From positions 186,001 through 250,000 of the forward strand of contig NZ_FNNN01000003.1 in the NCBI RefSeq assembly GCF_900106755.1: DNA of 64,000 bases, in the 5' to 3' direction. The notes beneath the pieces are model-generated. The model did not search any database. It saw only the letters and a program-made list of their open reading frames with translations, and had not been told where the DNA came from. A program made the translations under genes and the position numbers. This document shows positions 43,169 through 52,108 of the stretch, piece by piece; the stretch's first letter is position 1; each line of letters starts with the position of its first letter. This DNA is from Bacteroides faecis MAJ27. Its GTDB lineage: Bacteria; Bacteroidota; Bacteroidia; Bacteroidales; Bacteroidaceae.

Positions 43169-44717
43169 CCTCTTCTTCCGGTCCTTTCTTAATTGCCTTC
43201 ACCATAATCCCGATTTCCGCAATCAACATCACGGTAAACAAGATCAGGAAGATAAAGAAAGTAGCCTGAACGGAGCCTACATCCAATTTAGAGATAGCCG
43301 CCGTCGTAGGAAGCATATCACGGATAGCCCAAGGCTGGCGACCGCATTCGGCAACCACCCAACCTGCCTGTCCGGCGATGTAAGCCAAAGGAATAGTCAG
43401 CAAAGCAATCCAATGCATCCAGCGCATCTTACTCAAGTCTTTCTTATATACAAAGAAAAGCACAACGATAAAGAATAAGATAAAATATCCGCCCAAGATC
43501 ACCATTACACGGAAAGCGTAAAAGTTCAGAGGAACATTCGGAACCAACTGATTAACATCTTTAATATATCCGTATCCGAAGTATGGCATATTTTCCTGCA
43601 ACACTTTATAGGCAACCGCAGCATCTTCTTCGTGTCCTGCACTCTTTGCCGCACGATAAGCTGCCAATGCACCGATAGCGGTCTTACCCCGCTCTATTTT
43701 TTCGGCTGCCGACAGGGCAGTCGTGCCGTCTTTCAGCTGATAGCCACCTTCGATAATATTCGTAATTCCCGGAACGTAACCATCCACATCCCGTTCGGCA
43801 AGGAACGAAAGCATGCTGGGTATCTCAATCCGGAACAGGAAAGGGTCTTTACCATCATTGTAAGTCTCTTTTTCGGGATTCAGCATTCCGATTCCCACCA
43901 GACCTACCTTGGTGCCTCCTTCATAAAGTCCTTCTACAGCCGCCAGTTTCATCGGTTGTGTCTGTGCAATCTGATAGCCGGAACCATCGCCCGTCCATAC
44001 TGCCAGCAACGAAGCGACCAGTCCGAAAATAGCACCGATCTTTATACTGGCAAGTGCAAACTCACGGTTACGTTTCTTCAACAGGAACCAACAGCTGATA
44101 CCTACAACAAACACACCGCCAAGCACCCATCCGGACAACACCGTATGGAAAAACTTATTGACCGCTACAGGTGAAGTTGCCACCGCCCAGAAATCTACCA
44201 TTTCATTACGCACCGTATCAGGATTGAACTCCATGCCTACCGGATGTTGCATCCATGCATTCGCAACGAGAATCCACCAAGCGGAAATGGTAGCTCCCAA
44301 GCCTGTCAGCCAAGTAGAAGCAAGGTGAAAGCGTTTGCTTACCTTATCCCATCCGAAGAACATGACCGCAATAAACGTAGCTTCCATAAAGAACGCCAGA
44401 ATACCTTCGATAGCAAGCGGCGCACCGAAAATATCCCCCACAAACCAAGAATAATTACTCCAGTTCGTACCAAACTCAAACTCCAGAATCAGCCCCGTTG
44501 CCACACCGATGGCGAAGTTAATACCGAAAAGTTTCATCCAAAACTTGGCAGTCCGCTTCCAGAATTCATTGCCTGTTTTATAATACAGCGTCTCCATTAT
44601 TCCCATCACCACAGCCAGTCCGAGGGTGAGCGGAACGAAAATCCAGTGGTACATGGCTGTCATCGCAAATTGGGCTCTCGACCAATCGATCAGCGAGGTG
44701 TCAATACTTTCAATCAT
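43155..44717 (-). CDS. cydA: Cytochrome bd ubiquinol oxidase subunit I
   Basis: 520 residues with about nine membrane helices. Recognisable parts are AQFAMTAMYHWIFVPLTLGL near the N-terminus with the heme b595 ligand His, FGTNWSNYSWFVGDIFGAPL, a long periplasmic Q-loop region (residues 235-375) that binds quinol, and the conserved WVVAECGRQPWAIRD. CydA carries hemes b558, b595 and d. Its last codons (encoding EEVSNR) lie in a dispersed AT-rich repeat, so the stop is supplied by the repeat. It is preceded by the DUF4492 gene 20 bases away and followed by cydB. Confidence 0.95.
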   Translation of the reverse strand: MIESIDTSLIDWSRAQFAMTAMYHWIFVPLTLGLAVVMGIMETLYYKTGNEFWKRTAKFWMKLFGINFAIGVATGLILEFEFGTNWSNYSWFVGDIFGAPLAIEGILAFFMEATFIAVMFFGWDKVSKRFHLASTWLTGLGATISAWWILVANAWMQHPVGMEFNPDTVRNEMVDFWAVATSPVAVNKFFHTVLSGWVLGGVFVVGISCWFLLKKRNREFALASIKIGAIFGLVASLLAVWTGDGSGYQIAQTQPMKLAAVEGLYEGGTKVGLVGIGMLNPEKETYNDGKDPFLFRIEIPSMLSFLAERDVDGYVPGITNIIEGGYQLKDGTTALSAAEKIERGKTAIGALAAYRAAKSAGHEEDAAVAYKVLQENMPYFGYGYIKDVNQLVPNVPLNFYAFRVMVILGGYFILFFIVVLFFVYKKDLSKMRWMHWIALLTIPLAYIAGQAGWVVAECGRQPWAIRDMLPTTAAISKLDVGSVQATFFIFLILFTVMLIAEIGIMVKAIKKGPEEEVSNR

Positions 44718-44737
44718 AATCTTATGTAGTTTAAGAG

Positions 44738-44974
44738 TTAAAAATCAGTAGTTTTCTCCGGAAGGGCACGCTGTATCAGCTCATTTCCCACATACGTTCC
44801 CTTGTCGGCATCCGTGGGATGGTCACCGAGAAAGTCGGGAAAGAAGAAAATTTTGAGGATGAAGAACATAATGAATAATTTCACTAAGATAATAAGCCAC
44901 AAGGTACGACCTAATGTCATACTACGGAAACCTTCCAGATAAAAGTTCCAGATCGTAAGTAGTGTATTCTTCAT
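44738..44974 (-). CDS. DUF4492 small membrane protein, first gene of the cyd operon
   Basis: 78 residues. One central membrane helix (about residues 24-45, TLWLIILVKLFIMFFILKIF) follows an amphipathic N-terminus (FYLEGFRSMTLGRTL), and a soluble tail FFPDFLGDHPTDADKGTYVG completes it. This matches DUF4492, regularly encoded just before cydA in Bacteroidetes. It may be an assembly factor or small accessory subunit of the oxidase, comparable in position, not in sequence, to CydX. It starts the operon DUF4492-cydA-cydB. Confidence 0.88.
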   Translation of the reverse strand: MKNTLLTIWNFYLEGFRSMTLGRTLWLIILVKLFIMFFILKIFFFPDFLGDHPTDADKGTYVGNELIQRALPEKTTDF

Positions 44975-45002
44975 AAGCGGACTCTATAATTTGTAATGAG
45001 TA

Positions 45003-45032
45003 CAAATATACATTTTTTATAATTAAAACAAA
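45003..45032 (-). promoter_or_regulatory. Promoter of the cyd operon
   Basis: On the minus strand TTTG (45,029-45,032) and TATATTTG (45,003-45,010) are 18 bases apart, 29 bases before the DUF4492 ATG. Confidence 0.65.
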
Positions 45033-45138
45033 CAAGTAAGGCAAAATGTTGCGCGATTTGTATGTTTTTTCTCAGAAAACCTGCCTATCGACAGAAAAAA
45101 AACATTTAACGGCGAAAAAGCGCCATCTGTCTATCACT

Positions 45139-45170
45139 TTTGCAGCTAATATAAGATGTACGTACCTTCG
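45139..45170 (+). promoter_or_regulatory. Promoter of the tolC-type efflux operon
   Basis: TTTG (45,139-45,142) and TACCTTCG (45,163-45,170, one base off TAnnTTTG) with a 20-base spacer, 23 bases before the ATG at 45,194. Confidence 0.55.
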
Positions 45171-45193
45171 TTCCAGTAAATCAATAGAAATAT

Positions 45194-46591
45194 ATGAATA
45201 TGATAAATGTAAGAAGATTGACAGTGATAGCATTTCTTGGAGCGGGTTTGCTGCCCGGTATATCCGCCCAAGAATCTTCTGTGCAGGACAATGTCCGGAG
45301 TGAGGTGAATCTCCCCGCTCAATGGGATTTACAGTCGTGCATCGACTATGCGTTGCAACAGAACATTACGATTCGTAAAAACCGGGTCAATGCGGAAAGT
45401 ACACAGATTGACGTGAAGACGGCAAAAGCTGCCTTGTTCCCCAGTCTGTCATTCTCCACAAGCCAGAATATGGTGAACCGTCCGTATCAGGAATCGAGCA
45501 AAACAGTCAGCGGCAGTGAAGTGATTGAGACAACCAGCAAGACCAGTTACAATGGCAATTACGGTCTGAATGCTTCGTGGACCATTTACAATGGCAGCAA
45601 GCGACTGAACACCATCAAGCAGGAAAGGCTGAACAATCAGGTCGCAAATCTGGATGTAGAAACATCAGAGAATAGTATTCAGGAATCTATTGCCCAGATT
45701 TATATACAGATTCTTTATGCAGCGGAATCTGTCAAGGTCAACGAAAACACGCTGCAAGTTTCCATTGCGCAGCGTGATCGCGGACAGGAACTTCTGAATG
45801 CCGGAAGCATTGCTAAAAGTGATTTTGCACAGTTGGAAGCTCAGGTCAGCACCGACCGTTATCAATTAGTAACAGCGCAAGCCACTCTTCAGGACTACAA
45901 ATTACAACTAAAACAATTGCTCGAACTCGATGGGGAGAATGAAATGAACATCTATCTCCCCGTCCTGTCCGACGAGAATGTACTGTTGCCGTTGCCTGCT
46001 AAAAAAGATGTATATATGAGTGCGCTCACTCTTCGTCCCGAGATTGAAGCGAGCAAGATTAATGTGGAAGCATCGGAACTGGGTATCGACATCGCCAAAG
46101 CGGGCTACCTTCCCACCATCAGCCTTAGCGCCGGAATCGGGACCAACCATACCAGCGGCAGCGACTTCACCTTCGGAGAACAGGTAAAGAACGGATGGAA
46201 CAACTCCATCGGTGTCTCCGTCAGCGTTCCTATATTTAACAACCGGCAGACTAAGAGCGCCGTACAGAAAGCTAAATTACAGCGTGAGACGAGCCTGCTG
46301 TCGCTACTTGACGAACAGAAAACGCTGTATAAAACGATCGAAGGACTTTGGCTGGATGCAAACAGCGCACAACAGCGTTATGCGGCAGCGAATGAGAAAC
46401 TGAAAAGTACGCAGATCAGCTACGACCTGATCAGCGAACAGTTCGACTTGGGTATGAAGAACACAGTAGAGCTGTTAACGGAAAAGAACAACCTGCTGCA
46501 AGCACAGCAGGAGCAGCTCCAGGCTAAATATATGGCGATACTGAATACCCAGTTGCTCAAATTCTATCAGGGGGACAAACTGGCACTATAA
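45194..46591 (+). CDS. TolC family outer-membrane efflux channel
   Basis: 465 residues. Signal peptide (about 1-24, PGISAQ), then the duplicated TolC layout: LQSCIDYALQQNITIRKNRV near residue 50, long helical hairpins rich in Gln and Ala (AQLEAQVSTDRYQLVTAQAT, EASELGIDIAKAGYLPTISL), strands such as LNASWTIYNGSKRLN, and QFDLGMKNTVELLTEKNNLL near the end. Such trimers form the outer-membrane and periplasmic exit duct of tripartite pumps. First gene of an operon with the adaptor, ATPase, permease, kinase and regulator genes, spaced 6-61 bases apart. Confidence 0.93.
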   Translation: MNMINVRRLTVIAFLGAGLLPGISAQESSVQDNVRSEVNLPAQWDLQSCIDYALQQNITIRKNRVNAESTQIDVKTAKAALFPSLSFSTSQNMVNRPYQESSKTVSGSEVIETTSKTSYNGNYGLNASWTIYNGSKRLNTIKQERLNNQVANLDVETSENSIQESIAQIYIQILYAAESVKVNENTLQVSIAQRDRGQELLNAGSIAKSDFAQLEAQVSTDRYQLVTAQATLQDYKLQLKQLLELDGENEMNIYLPVLSDENVLLPLPAKKDVYMSALTLRPEIEASKINVEASELGIDIAKAGYLPTISLSAGIGTNHTSGSDFTFGEQVKNGWNNSIGVSVSVPIFNNRQTKSAVQKAKLQRETSLLSLLDEQKTLYKTIEGLWLDANSAQQRYAAANEKLKSTQISYDLISEQFDLGMKNTVELLTEKNNLLQAQQEQLQAKYMAILNTQLLKFYQGDKLAL

Positions 46592-46643
46592 GCCTTCTTC
46601 CTTATAAAAAGCAGAATATAAATAAGTAAAAACAAAATATAGA

Positions 46644-47873
46644 ATGAAAACGAAAAAGATTATCCTGATCGCTGTGGCAGTTGCCGTAGTAGCAGGCGGA
46701 GGAATCTGGTTCTTTACAGGTTCTCCGGCAAAGCACAAGGTGACTTATGCCAGCGCTACTGTCAGTAAAGGCGATATCTCCAATTCGGTGACTGCAACCG
46801 GAACAATCGAACCGGTGACAGAAGTAGAAGTCGGTACGCAGGTATCCGGTATCATTGACCAGATTTATGTAGATTATAATTCGGTAGTAACCAAAGGACA
46901 GCTGATTGCTGAAATGGACCGTATCACTCTACAGAGTGAACTGGCTTCTCAACAGGCAACTTACGATGGTGCCAAAGCCGAATACGAGTATCAGAAAAAG
47001 AACTACGAACGCAGCAAAGGATTGCACGATAAATCGTTGATCAGTGATACTGACTACGAACAGGCTCTCTATAATTATCAGAAAGCCATGAGTGCTTTCG
47101 ACAGCAGCAAAGCGTCTTTGGCTAAAGCAGAACGGAACCTGTCTTATGCTACTATTACTTCACCGATTGACGGGGTAGTCATCAGCCGTGATGTAGAAGC
47201 CGGACAGACGGTAGCTTCCGGATTCGAAACTCCTACCCTCTTTACCATTGCAGCCGACCTGACTCAAATGCAAGTAGTGGCAGACGTGGATGAAGCGGAT
47301 ATAGGCGGTATCGAAGAAGGCCAACGCGCCAGCTTTACTGTCGATGCTTATCCGAACGATGTGTTCAGCGGAGTCGTGACACAGATTCGTCTGGGAGACG
47401 CAAGCAGTAGCAGCAGTACAAGTTCAAGCACCAGCACGGTAGTCACTTACGAAGTGGTGATCTCTGCTCCGAATCCGGACTTGAAACTGAAACCGCGTCT
47501 GACAGCTAACGTCACAATCTATATTCTCGATAAAAAAGATGTATTGTCTGTTCCCAGCAGAGCATTACGTTTCACTCCCGAAGAACCGTTGATCGGCAAA
47601 AACGACATTGTGAAAGACTGCGAAGGTGAGCATAAGGTATGGACACGCGAAGGAACCACCTTCACGGCTCATCCGGTAGAAATCGGAATCAGCAACGGTG
47701 TTTCTACAGAAATCATCAGCGGCGTTGCCGAAGGAACCAAAGTTGTAACGGAAGCTACCATAGGTGCCATGCCGGGCGAAAATGCAGAGGCTGAGCCAAA
47801 TCAGGGAAGCGGAGAAAGAAGTCCGTTCATGCCGGGCCCTCCGGGAAACAATAAAAAGAAAAGCAACAAGTAG
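46644..47873 (+). CDS. MacA-like periplasmic adaptor protein
   Basis: 409 residues. One N-terminal membrane anchor (residues 5-24, IILIAVAVAVVAGGGIWFF). Then the membrane-fusion-protein pattern: barrel-sandwich half VTATGTIEPVTEVEVGTQVS, the alpha-hairpin (residues 95-150), and the matching half YATITSPIDGVVISRDVEAG. The beta-barrel domain runs to about residue 290, with a Ser-rich insertion (SSSSTSSSTST) near residue 255, and VPSRALRFTPEEP follows. The C-terminal tail is Gly/Pro/Asn-rich and polar. It connects the inner-membrane ABC permease to TolC, as MacA does. The ATPase gene starts 6 bases after its stop. Confidence 0.92.
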   Translation: MKTKKIILIAVAVAVVAGGGIWFFTGSPAKHKVTYASATVSKGDISNSVTATGTIEPVTEVEVGTQVSGIIDQIYVDYNSVVTKGQLIAEMDRITLQSELASQQATYDGAKAEYEYQKKNYERSKGLHDKSLISDTDYEQALYNYQKAMSAFDSSKASLAKAERNLSYATITSPIDGVVISRDVEAGQTVASGFETPTLFTIAADLTQMQVVADVDEADIGGIEEGQRASFTVDAYPNDVFSGVVTQIRLGDASSSSSTSSSTSTVVTYEVVISAPNPDLKLKPRLTANVTIYILDKKDVLSVPSRALRFTPEEPLIGKNDIVKDCEGEHKVWTREGTTFTAHPVEIGISNGVSTEIISGVAEGTKVVTEATIGAMPGENAEAEPNQGSGERSPFMPGPPGNNKKKSNK

Positions 47874-47879
47874 CCAAGT

Positions 47880-48623
47880 ATGAAAAAAGTAATTGAACTT
47901 CAAAATATCAAACGAGACTTTCAGGTGGGAGAAGAAACCGTCCATGCGTTACGGGGCGTTTCATTCACCATCAACGAAGGCGAGTATGTGACCATTATGG
48001 GTACTTCCGGCTCGGGAAAGTCCACGCTGCTCAACACATTGGGCTGCCTGGACACTCCTACCAGCGGAGAATATCTGCTCGATGGCATCTCTGTACGTAC
48101 GATGAGCAAGCCTCAACGTGCCGTACTGAGAAACCGGAAAATCGGCTTCGTCTTCCAGAGCTACAACCTGCTCCCAAAAACGACGGCTGTAGAAAACGTT
48201 GAGTTGCCGCTGATGTATAATTCATCAGTGAGCGCTGCCGAACGTCGCCGGCGTGCCATCGAAGCGTTGCAGGCTGTGGGGCTGGGCGACCGGCTGGAAC
48301 ATAAATCCAACCAGATGTCCGGCGGACAGATGCAGCGTGTAGCCATCGCCCGTGCACTGGTCAACAATCCTGCGGTAATCCTTGCCGACGAAGCAACCGG
48401 AAACCTTGACACACGTACATCTTTCGAGATACTTGTCCTGTTCCAGAAACTTCATGCAGAAGGACGTACCATTATATTCGTAACGCACAATCCTGAAATC
48501 GCGCAATATAGCAGCCGGAATATCCGCCTGCGCGACGGACATGTCATTGAAGATACTGTCAATTCACATATTCTGTCCGCAGCCGAAGCACTGGCCGCAT
48601 TGCCCAAGAGCGACGAGGATTGA
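47880..48623 (+). CDS. MacB-type ABC transporter ATP-binding protein
   Basis: 247 residues. A single ABC domain of the LolD/MacB class: Walker A GTSGSGKSTLLNTLG, Q-loop FVFQSYNLLPKTTAVEN, signature MSGGQMQRVAIARAL, Walker B VILADEATGNLD and switch His in FVTHNPEI. The KSTLLNTLGCLDTPTSGEY stretch is typical of this class. Unlike E. coli MacB, where ATPase and permease are fused, here they are separate proteins. It energises the permease encoded next, 35 bases downstream, across a short AT-rich repeat. Confidence 0.95.
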   Translation: MKKVIELQNIKRDFQVGEETVHALRGVSFTINEGEYVTIMGTSGSGKSTLLNTLGCLDTPTSGEYLLDGISVRTMSKPQRAVLRNRKIGFVFQSYNLLPKTTAVENVELPLMYNSSVSAAERRRRAIEALQAVGLGDRLEHKSNQMSGGQMQRVAIARALVNNPAVILADEATGNLDTRTSFEILVLFQKLHAEGRTIIFVTHNPEIAQYSSRNIRLRDGHVIEDTVNSHILSAAEALAALPKSDED

Positions 48624-48658
48624 AAATAAAAGTATTAAGTAATAAGCAACAATAGTTT

Positions 48659-49879
48659 ATGAATGGAACCAACTTATTTAAGATAGCTCTCCGGGCATTG
48701 GCAAACAACAAGCTACGCGCTTTCCTCACCATGCTTGGTATCATTATCGGTGTCGCTTCCGTCATCACGATGCTCGCTATCGGTCAGGGATCGAAACGAA
48801 GCATCCAGCAACAGATATCGGAGATGGGATCGAACATGATCATGATCCATCCGGGAGCCGACAGACGGGGTGGTGTCCGGCAAGACCCTTCGGCCATGCA
48901 GACGTTGAAGCTGACCGATTATGAAGCCTTGCGTGATGAGACCAATTTCCTGTCTGCCATCAGCCCCAACGTTTCTTCATCGGGACAGCTCATTGCGGGT
49001 AACAACAACTACCCATCATCTGTCAGCGGTGTCGGACTGGAGTATCTGGAAATCCGCCAGCTGAGCGTAGAAACCGGAGACATGTTTACAGAAGCCGACA
49101 TACAGAGTTCGGCTAAGGTCTGCGTGATCGGTAAGACGATTGTGGACAACCTCTTTCCGGATGGAGGCGACCCGATAGGGAAAATTATCCGTTTCAATAA
49201 AATACCGTTTCGGGTAGTAGGCGTACTCAAAGCAAAAGGGTACAACTCTATGGGACAGGATCAGGACAATATCGTACTGGCTCCTTATACCACCGTTATG
49301 AAACGCTTACTTGCCGTCACCTATCTTCAGGGTGTCTTTGCTTCTGCCCTCACCGAAGACATGACGGAGTATGCTACGGATGAAATCACGGAAATCCTGC
49401 GGCGCAACCATAAACTGAAAGCCTCGGACGAAGACGATTTCACCATCCGTACGCAACAGGAGTTGAGCACGATGCTAAACTCTACCACTGATCTGATGAC
49501 AACCCTGCTCGCCTGCATTGCCGGAATTTCTCTGGTGGTAGGTGGTATCGGTATCATGAATATCATGTACGTATCCGTCACCGAACGTACCCGCGAAATC
49601 GGTCTGCGTATGTCCGTCGGCGCACGTGGCGTTGATATTCTGAGTCAGTTCCTCATCGAGGCGATCCTGATCAGCATCACGGGAGGCCTTATCGGAGTCG
49701 TCATCGGCTGCGGTGCCAGCTGGATAGTCAAGAGTGTGGCACACTGGCCTATCTTCATCCAGCCTTGGAGTGTCTTCCTTTCTTTTGCCGTCTGTACTGT
49801 CACCGGAGTCTTCTTCGGATGGTATCCTGCAAAGAAAGCTGCAGATTTAGACCCGATAGAGGCTATCAGATACGAATAA
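48659..49879 (+). CDS. MacB-type ABC transporter permease
   Basis: 406 residues. First membrane helix at residues 20-42 (LRAFLTMLGIIIGVASVITM), then a periplasmic MacB_PCD domain of about 230 residues (SVSGVGLEYLEIRQLSVETG, GKTIVDNLFPDGGDPIGKII), then three helices of the FtsX domain (CIAGISLVVGGIGIMNIMYV, SVTERTREIGLRMSVGAR, SFAVCTVTGVFFGWYPAKKA) and the final DLDPIEAIRYE. This is a MacB-like mechanotransmission protein that drives substrates through the adaptor and TolC rather than across the inner membrane. Substrates may be peptides, lipids or macrolides. Confidence 0.94.
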   Translation: MNGTNLFKIALRALANNKLRAFLTMLGIIIGVASVITMLAIGQGSKRSIQQQISEMGSNMIMIHPGADRRGGVRQDPSAMQTLKLTDYEALRDETNFLSAISPNVSSSGQLIAGNNNYPSSVSGVGLEYLEIRQLSVETGDMFTEADIQSSAKVCVIGKTIVDNLFPDGGDPIGKIIRFNKIPFRVVGVLKAKGYNSMGQDQDNIVLAPYTTVMKRLLAVTYLQGVFASALTEDMTEYATDEITEILRRNHKLKASDEDDFTIRTQQELSTMLNSTTDLMTTLLACIAGISLVVGGIGIMNIMYVSVTERTREIGLRMSVGARGVDILSQFLIEAILISITGGLIGVVIGCGASWIVKSVAHWPIFIQPWSVFLSFAVCTVTGVFFGWYPAKKAADLDPIEAIRYE

Positions 49880-49897
49880 AAAACTATCTTTGTCTTT

Positions 49898-50962
49898 ATG
49901 AAACAAACCCTTACATCCGCACGTCGTCCCCTGGAAGCACTGATACATGTGATCGGCTGGGGGATTATGTTCGGTTTTCCGTTCTTCTTCGTAGAGCGCG
50001 AAAACGGAAACATCAACTGGATGGCATACGTACGTCATTCTGCCGTACCGCTGTCCTTTATGATCGTGTTCTACGTCAATTATTTCCTGCTGGTTCCCCG
50101 GTATCTTTTCCAGAGCCAGAACAAGAGGTATATTACCTACAATATTCTCCTGTTGTGTGCCATCGGTCTGATGCTGCATCTTTGGCGGAGTCTGACATTC
50201 GACCCTTCCTTTGTTCCCAAGCACCGGTCGGGAGTTCCTCCGGGATGGCTGTTCTTTGTCAGAGATATGCTGAGCCTCGTTTTCACCATCGGACTGAGTG
50301 CCGCAATACGTATGAGTGCCCGATGGACGCAAGCGGAAGCAGCCCGCAAGGAGGCAGAACGGAGTCGTTCGGAAGCAGAGCTGAAGAATCTGCGGAACCA
50401 ACTGAATCCGCATTTTCTGCTCAACACATTGAACAATATCTATGCATTGATTGCTTTCGATACGGACAAAGCACAACAGGCTGTGCAGGAACTAAGTAAG
50501 CTGCTCCGTTATGTACTGTATGATAATCAGCAGACTTATGTCCCTCTGGGCAAGGAGACTGACTTTATCCGCAACTATATCGAGCTGATGCGCATCCGTC
50601 TGTCCGCCAATGTACAGATGACAACGCAGATCGACATCCAGCCGGACAGTCAGACGCTTATCGCACCGCTGATCTTTATCTCCTTGATCGAAAATGCTTT
50701 CAAACACGGTATATCGCCTACAGAACGGAGTTTCATCCATATCCATCTTGCAGAAAATGACACGGAAGTGATCTGCGAAATAAGTAACAGCAATCACCCC
50801 AAAAACATAACGGACAAGAGCGGTTCGGGTATAGGACTGGAACAGGTGAGCCGACGACTGGAGATTCTTTATCCCGGCCAATATACTTGGCAGAAAGGAA
50901 TTTCGGAAGACGGCAAGGAGTACAAATCGAGATTGAGTATCCGTGTGAGAGACAGGTATTAA
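49898..50962 (+). CDS. LytS-family sensor histidine kinase
   Basis: 354 residues. Four membrane helices in the first 140 residues, then a coiled-coil (residues 145-165, AEAARKEAERSRSEAELKNL). The His_kinase domain (PF06580 type) carries the phospho-accepting His in NLRNQLNPHFLLNTLNNIY, and the ATP-binding half contains LIENAFKHGI and SGSGIGLEQVSRRL. There is no periplasmic sensory domain, so the signal may come from within the membrane. It lies 18 bases after the permease and 61 before its LytTR partner, suggesting that it monitors the transporter or its substrate. Confidence 0.93.
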   Translation: MKQTLTSARRPLEALIHVIGWGIMFGFPFFFVERENGNINWMAYVRHSAVPLSFMIVFYVNYFLLVPRYLFQSQNKRYITYNILLLCAIGLMLHLWRSLTFDPSFVPKHRSGVPPGWLFFVRDMLSLVFTIGLSAAIRMSARWTQAEAARKEAERSRSEAELKNLRNQLNPHFLLNTLNNIYALIAFDTDKAQQAVQELSKLLRYVLYDNQQTYVPLGKETDFIRNYIELMRIRLSANVQMTTQIDIQPDSQTLIAPLIFISLIENAFKHGISPTERSFIHIHLAENDTEVICEISNSNHPKNITDKSGSGIGLEQVSRRLEILYPGQYTWQKGISEDGKEYKSRLSIRVRDRY

Positions 50963-51023
50963 ATATTAAGTATTGGATGCTGAATAAGAAACATCAGATT
51001 TAAGCAATAAAATAGAGAGAATT

Positions 51024-51722
51024 ATGATATTACGTTGTGCCATTGTAGATGATGAGCCCTTGGCTCTTGGCCTATTAGAAAGTTATGTAAACAAGACACC
51101 GTTTCTGCAGCTTACAGGAAAGTATTCCAGTGCGGTGCAGGCAATGAAGGAGTTACCGGGCGAAGAGGTCGATCTTCTTTTCCTTGACATTCAGATGCCG
51201 GAACTTAACGGACTGGAGTTCTCGAAGATGGTAGATCCCCGCACGCGTATCGTATTTACGACCGCATTCGGTCAGTATGCAATCGACGGGTATCGCGTCA
51301 ATGCACTCGATTATCTGCTGAAACCTATCTCGTATGTCGATTTCCTGCAAGCGGCAAATAAAGCCCTGCAATGGTTTGAACTGGTGCAGAAACCGGAAGA
51401 GATAGACAGTATCTTTGTAAAAAGTGACTACAAGCTGGTGCAAGTAGAACTGAAAAAGATCATGTATATCGAAGGATTGAAAGACTACATCAAAATCTAT
51501 ACAGAAGAGGATGCCAAACCTATCTTGTCACTTATGAGCATGAAGGCTATGGAAGAGCTTTTGCCTTCAAGCCGATTCATCCGTGTACATCGCTCATTCA
51601 TTGTTCAGAAGGACAAAATACGGGTGATCGACCGTGGCCGTATTGTCTTTGACAAAACGTATATCCCCATTAGTGATAGCTACAAACAGGTTTTCCAGGC
51701 TTTTTTGGACGAAAGAAGTTGA
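51024..51722 (+). CDS. LytTR-type response regulator
   Basis: 232 residues. The N-terminal receiver (residues 1-120) has the acidic pair in IVDDEPLALGLL, the phospho-acceptor Asp in LLFLDIQMPELNG, Thr in VFTTAFGQYAIDGY and Lys in LDYLLKPI. The C-terminal LytTR domain (residues 140-232) includes IFVKSDYKLVQVELKKIMYI, YIEGLKDYIKI and SRFIRVHRSFIV, the beta-strand DNA-binding fold. It is the cognate partner of the kinase just before it and probably controls the efflux operon itself. Last gene of that operon. Confidence 0.95.
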   Translation: MILRCAIVDDEPLALGLLESYVNKTPFLQLTGKYSSAVQAMKELPGEEVDLLFLDIQMPELNGLEFSKMVDPRTRIVFTTAFGQYAIDGYRVNALDYLLKPISYVDFLQAANKALQWFELVQKPEEIDSIFVKSDYKLVQVELKKIMYIEGLKDYIKIYTEEDAKPILSLMSMKAMEELLPSSRFIRVHRSFIVQKDKIRVIDRGRIVFDKTYIPISDSYKQVFQAFLDERS

Positions 51723-51768
51723 TGAATGCCAAATTTATCGGCAAAAAAGTGAATTTTGTCGATTATAG

Positions 51769-51800
51769 TTTGTCAGAAATCGGTTTTATATGTAACTTTG
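51769..51800 (+). promoter_or_regulatory. Promoter of a candidate small RNA
   Basis: TTTG (51,769-51,772) and TAACTTTG (51,793-51,800) with a 20-base spacer: both elements and the spacing match the Bacteroides primary-sigma consensus. No open frame of useful size follows before the terminator at 51,874. Confidence 0.75.
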
Positions 51801-51807
51801 CAACGAA

Positions 51808-51917
51808 CAGAAAGGGATTGTGAAATTCCAAGAATAGAATAGTTTAGTTAAGTCTAGTTTAGTTTTTGTGTTGAGTGCTTCCTCGTCGGCGGACGAACAA
51901 GGAAGCACTTTTTTATT
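51808..51917 (+). ncRNA. Candidate small RNA of about 110 nt
   Basis: The stretch is bounded by a full consensus promoter and a strong intrinsic terminator, with a predicted start about eight bases after the -7 box. It has no ATG-led frame. The body is AT-rich, with TAGTTTAGTTAAGTCTAG-like repeats and a possibly unpaired region rich in T and A that could base-pair with targets. Nothing in it resembles 6S, tmRNA, RNase P or SRP RNA. It may be an independent sRNA or a leader fragment; the following gene is over 400 bases away. From 51,918 to 52,108 I see nothing beyond AT-rich sequence. Confidence 0.6.
51874..51917 (+). terminator. Terminator of the candidate small RNA
   Basis: A 10-bp stem (AGTGCTTCCT, 51,874-51,883 with 51,900-51,909), extended by CGTC/GACG beyond a 4-base bulge, capped by GGCG and followed by a run of six to seven T. 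Confidence 0.85.
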
Positions 51918-52108
51918 TCTATATTTATAGAACATAGTGGACTATAGCACTAAATCAAAGAAAAATTATATAAAAATTGATTACATATAAAGTACTTTTA
52001 TATTCTATTATCTCTTAATATACTCCTTTCTGCGATCAAAGACCTGCCTCTGTTTGTTTATAGATAATATACATCAGTAATAAATAAACAAACAATCAAA
52101 TTAAAAAG

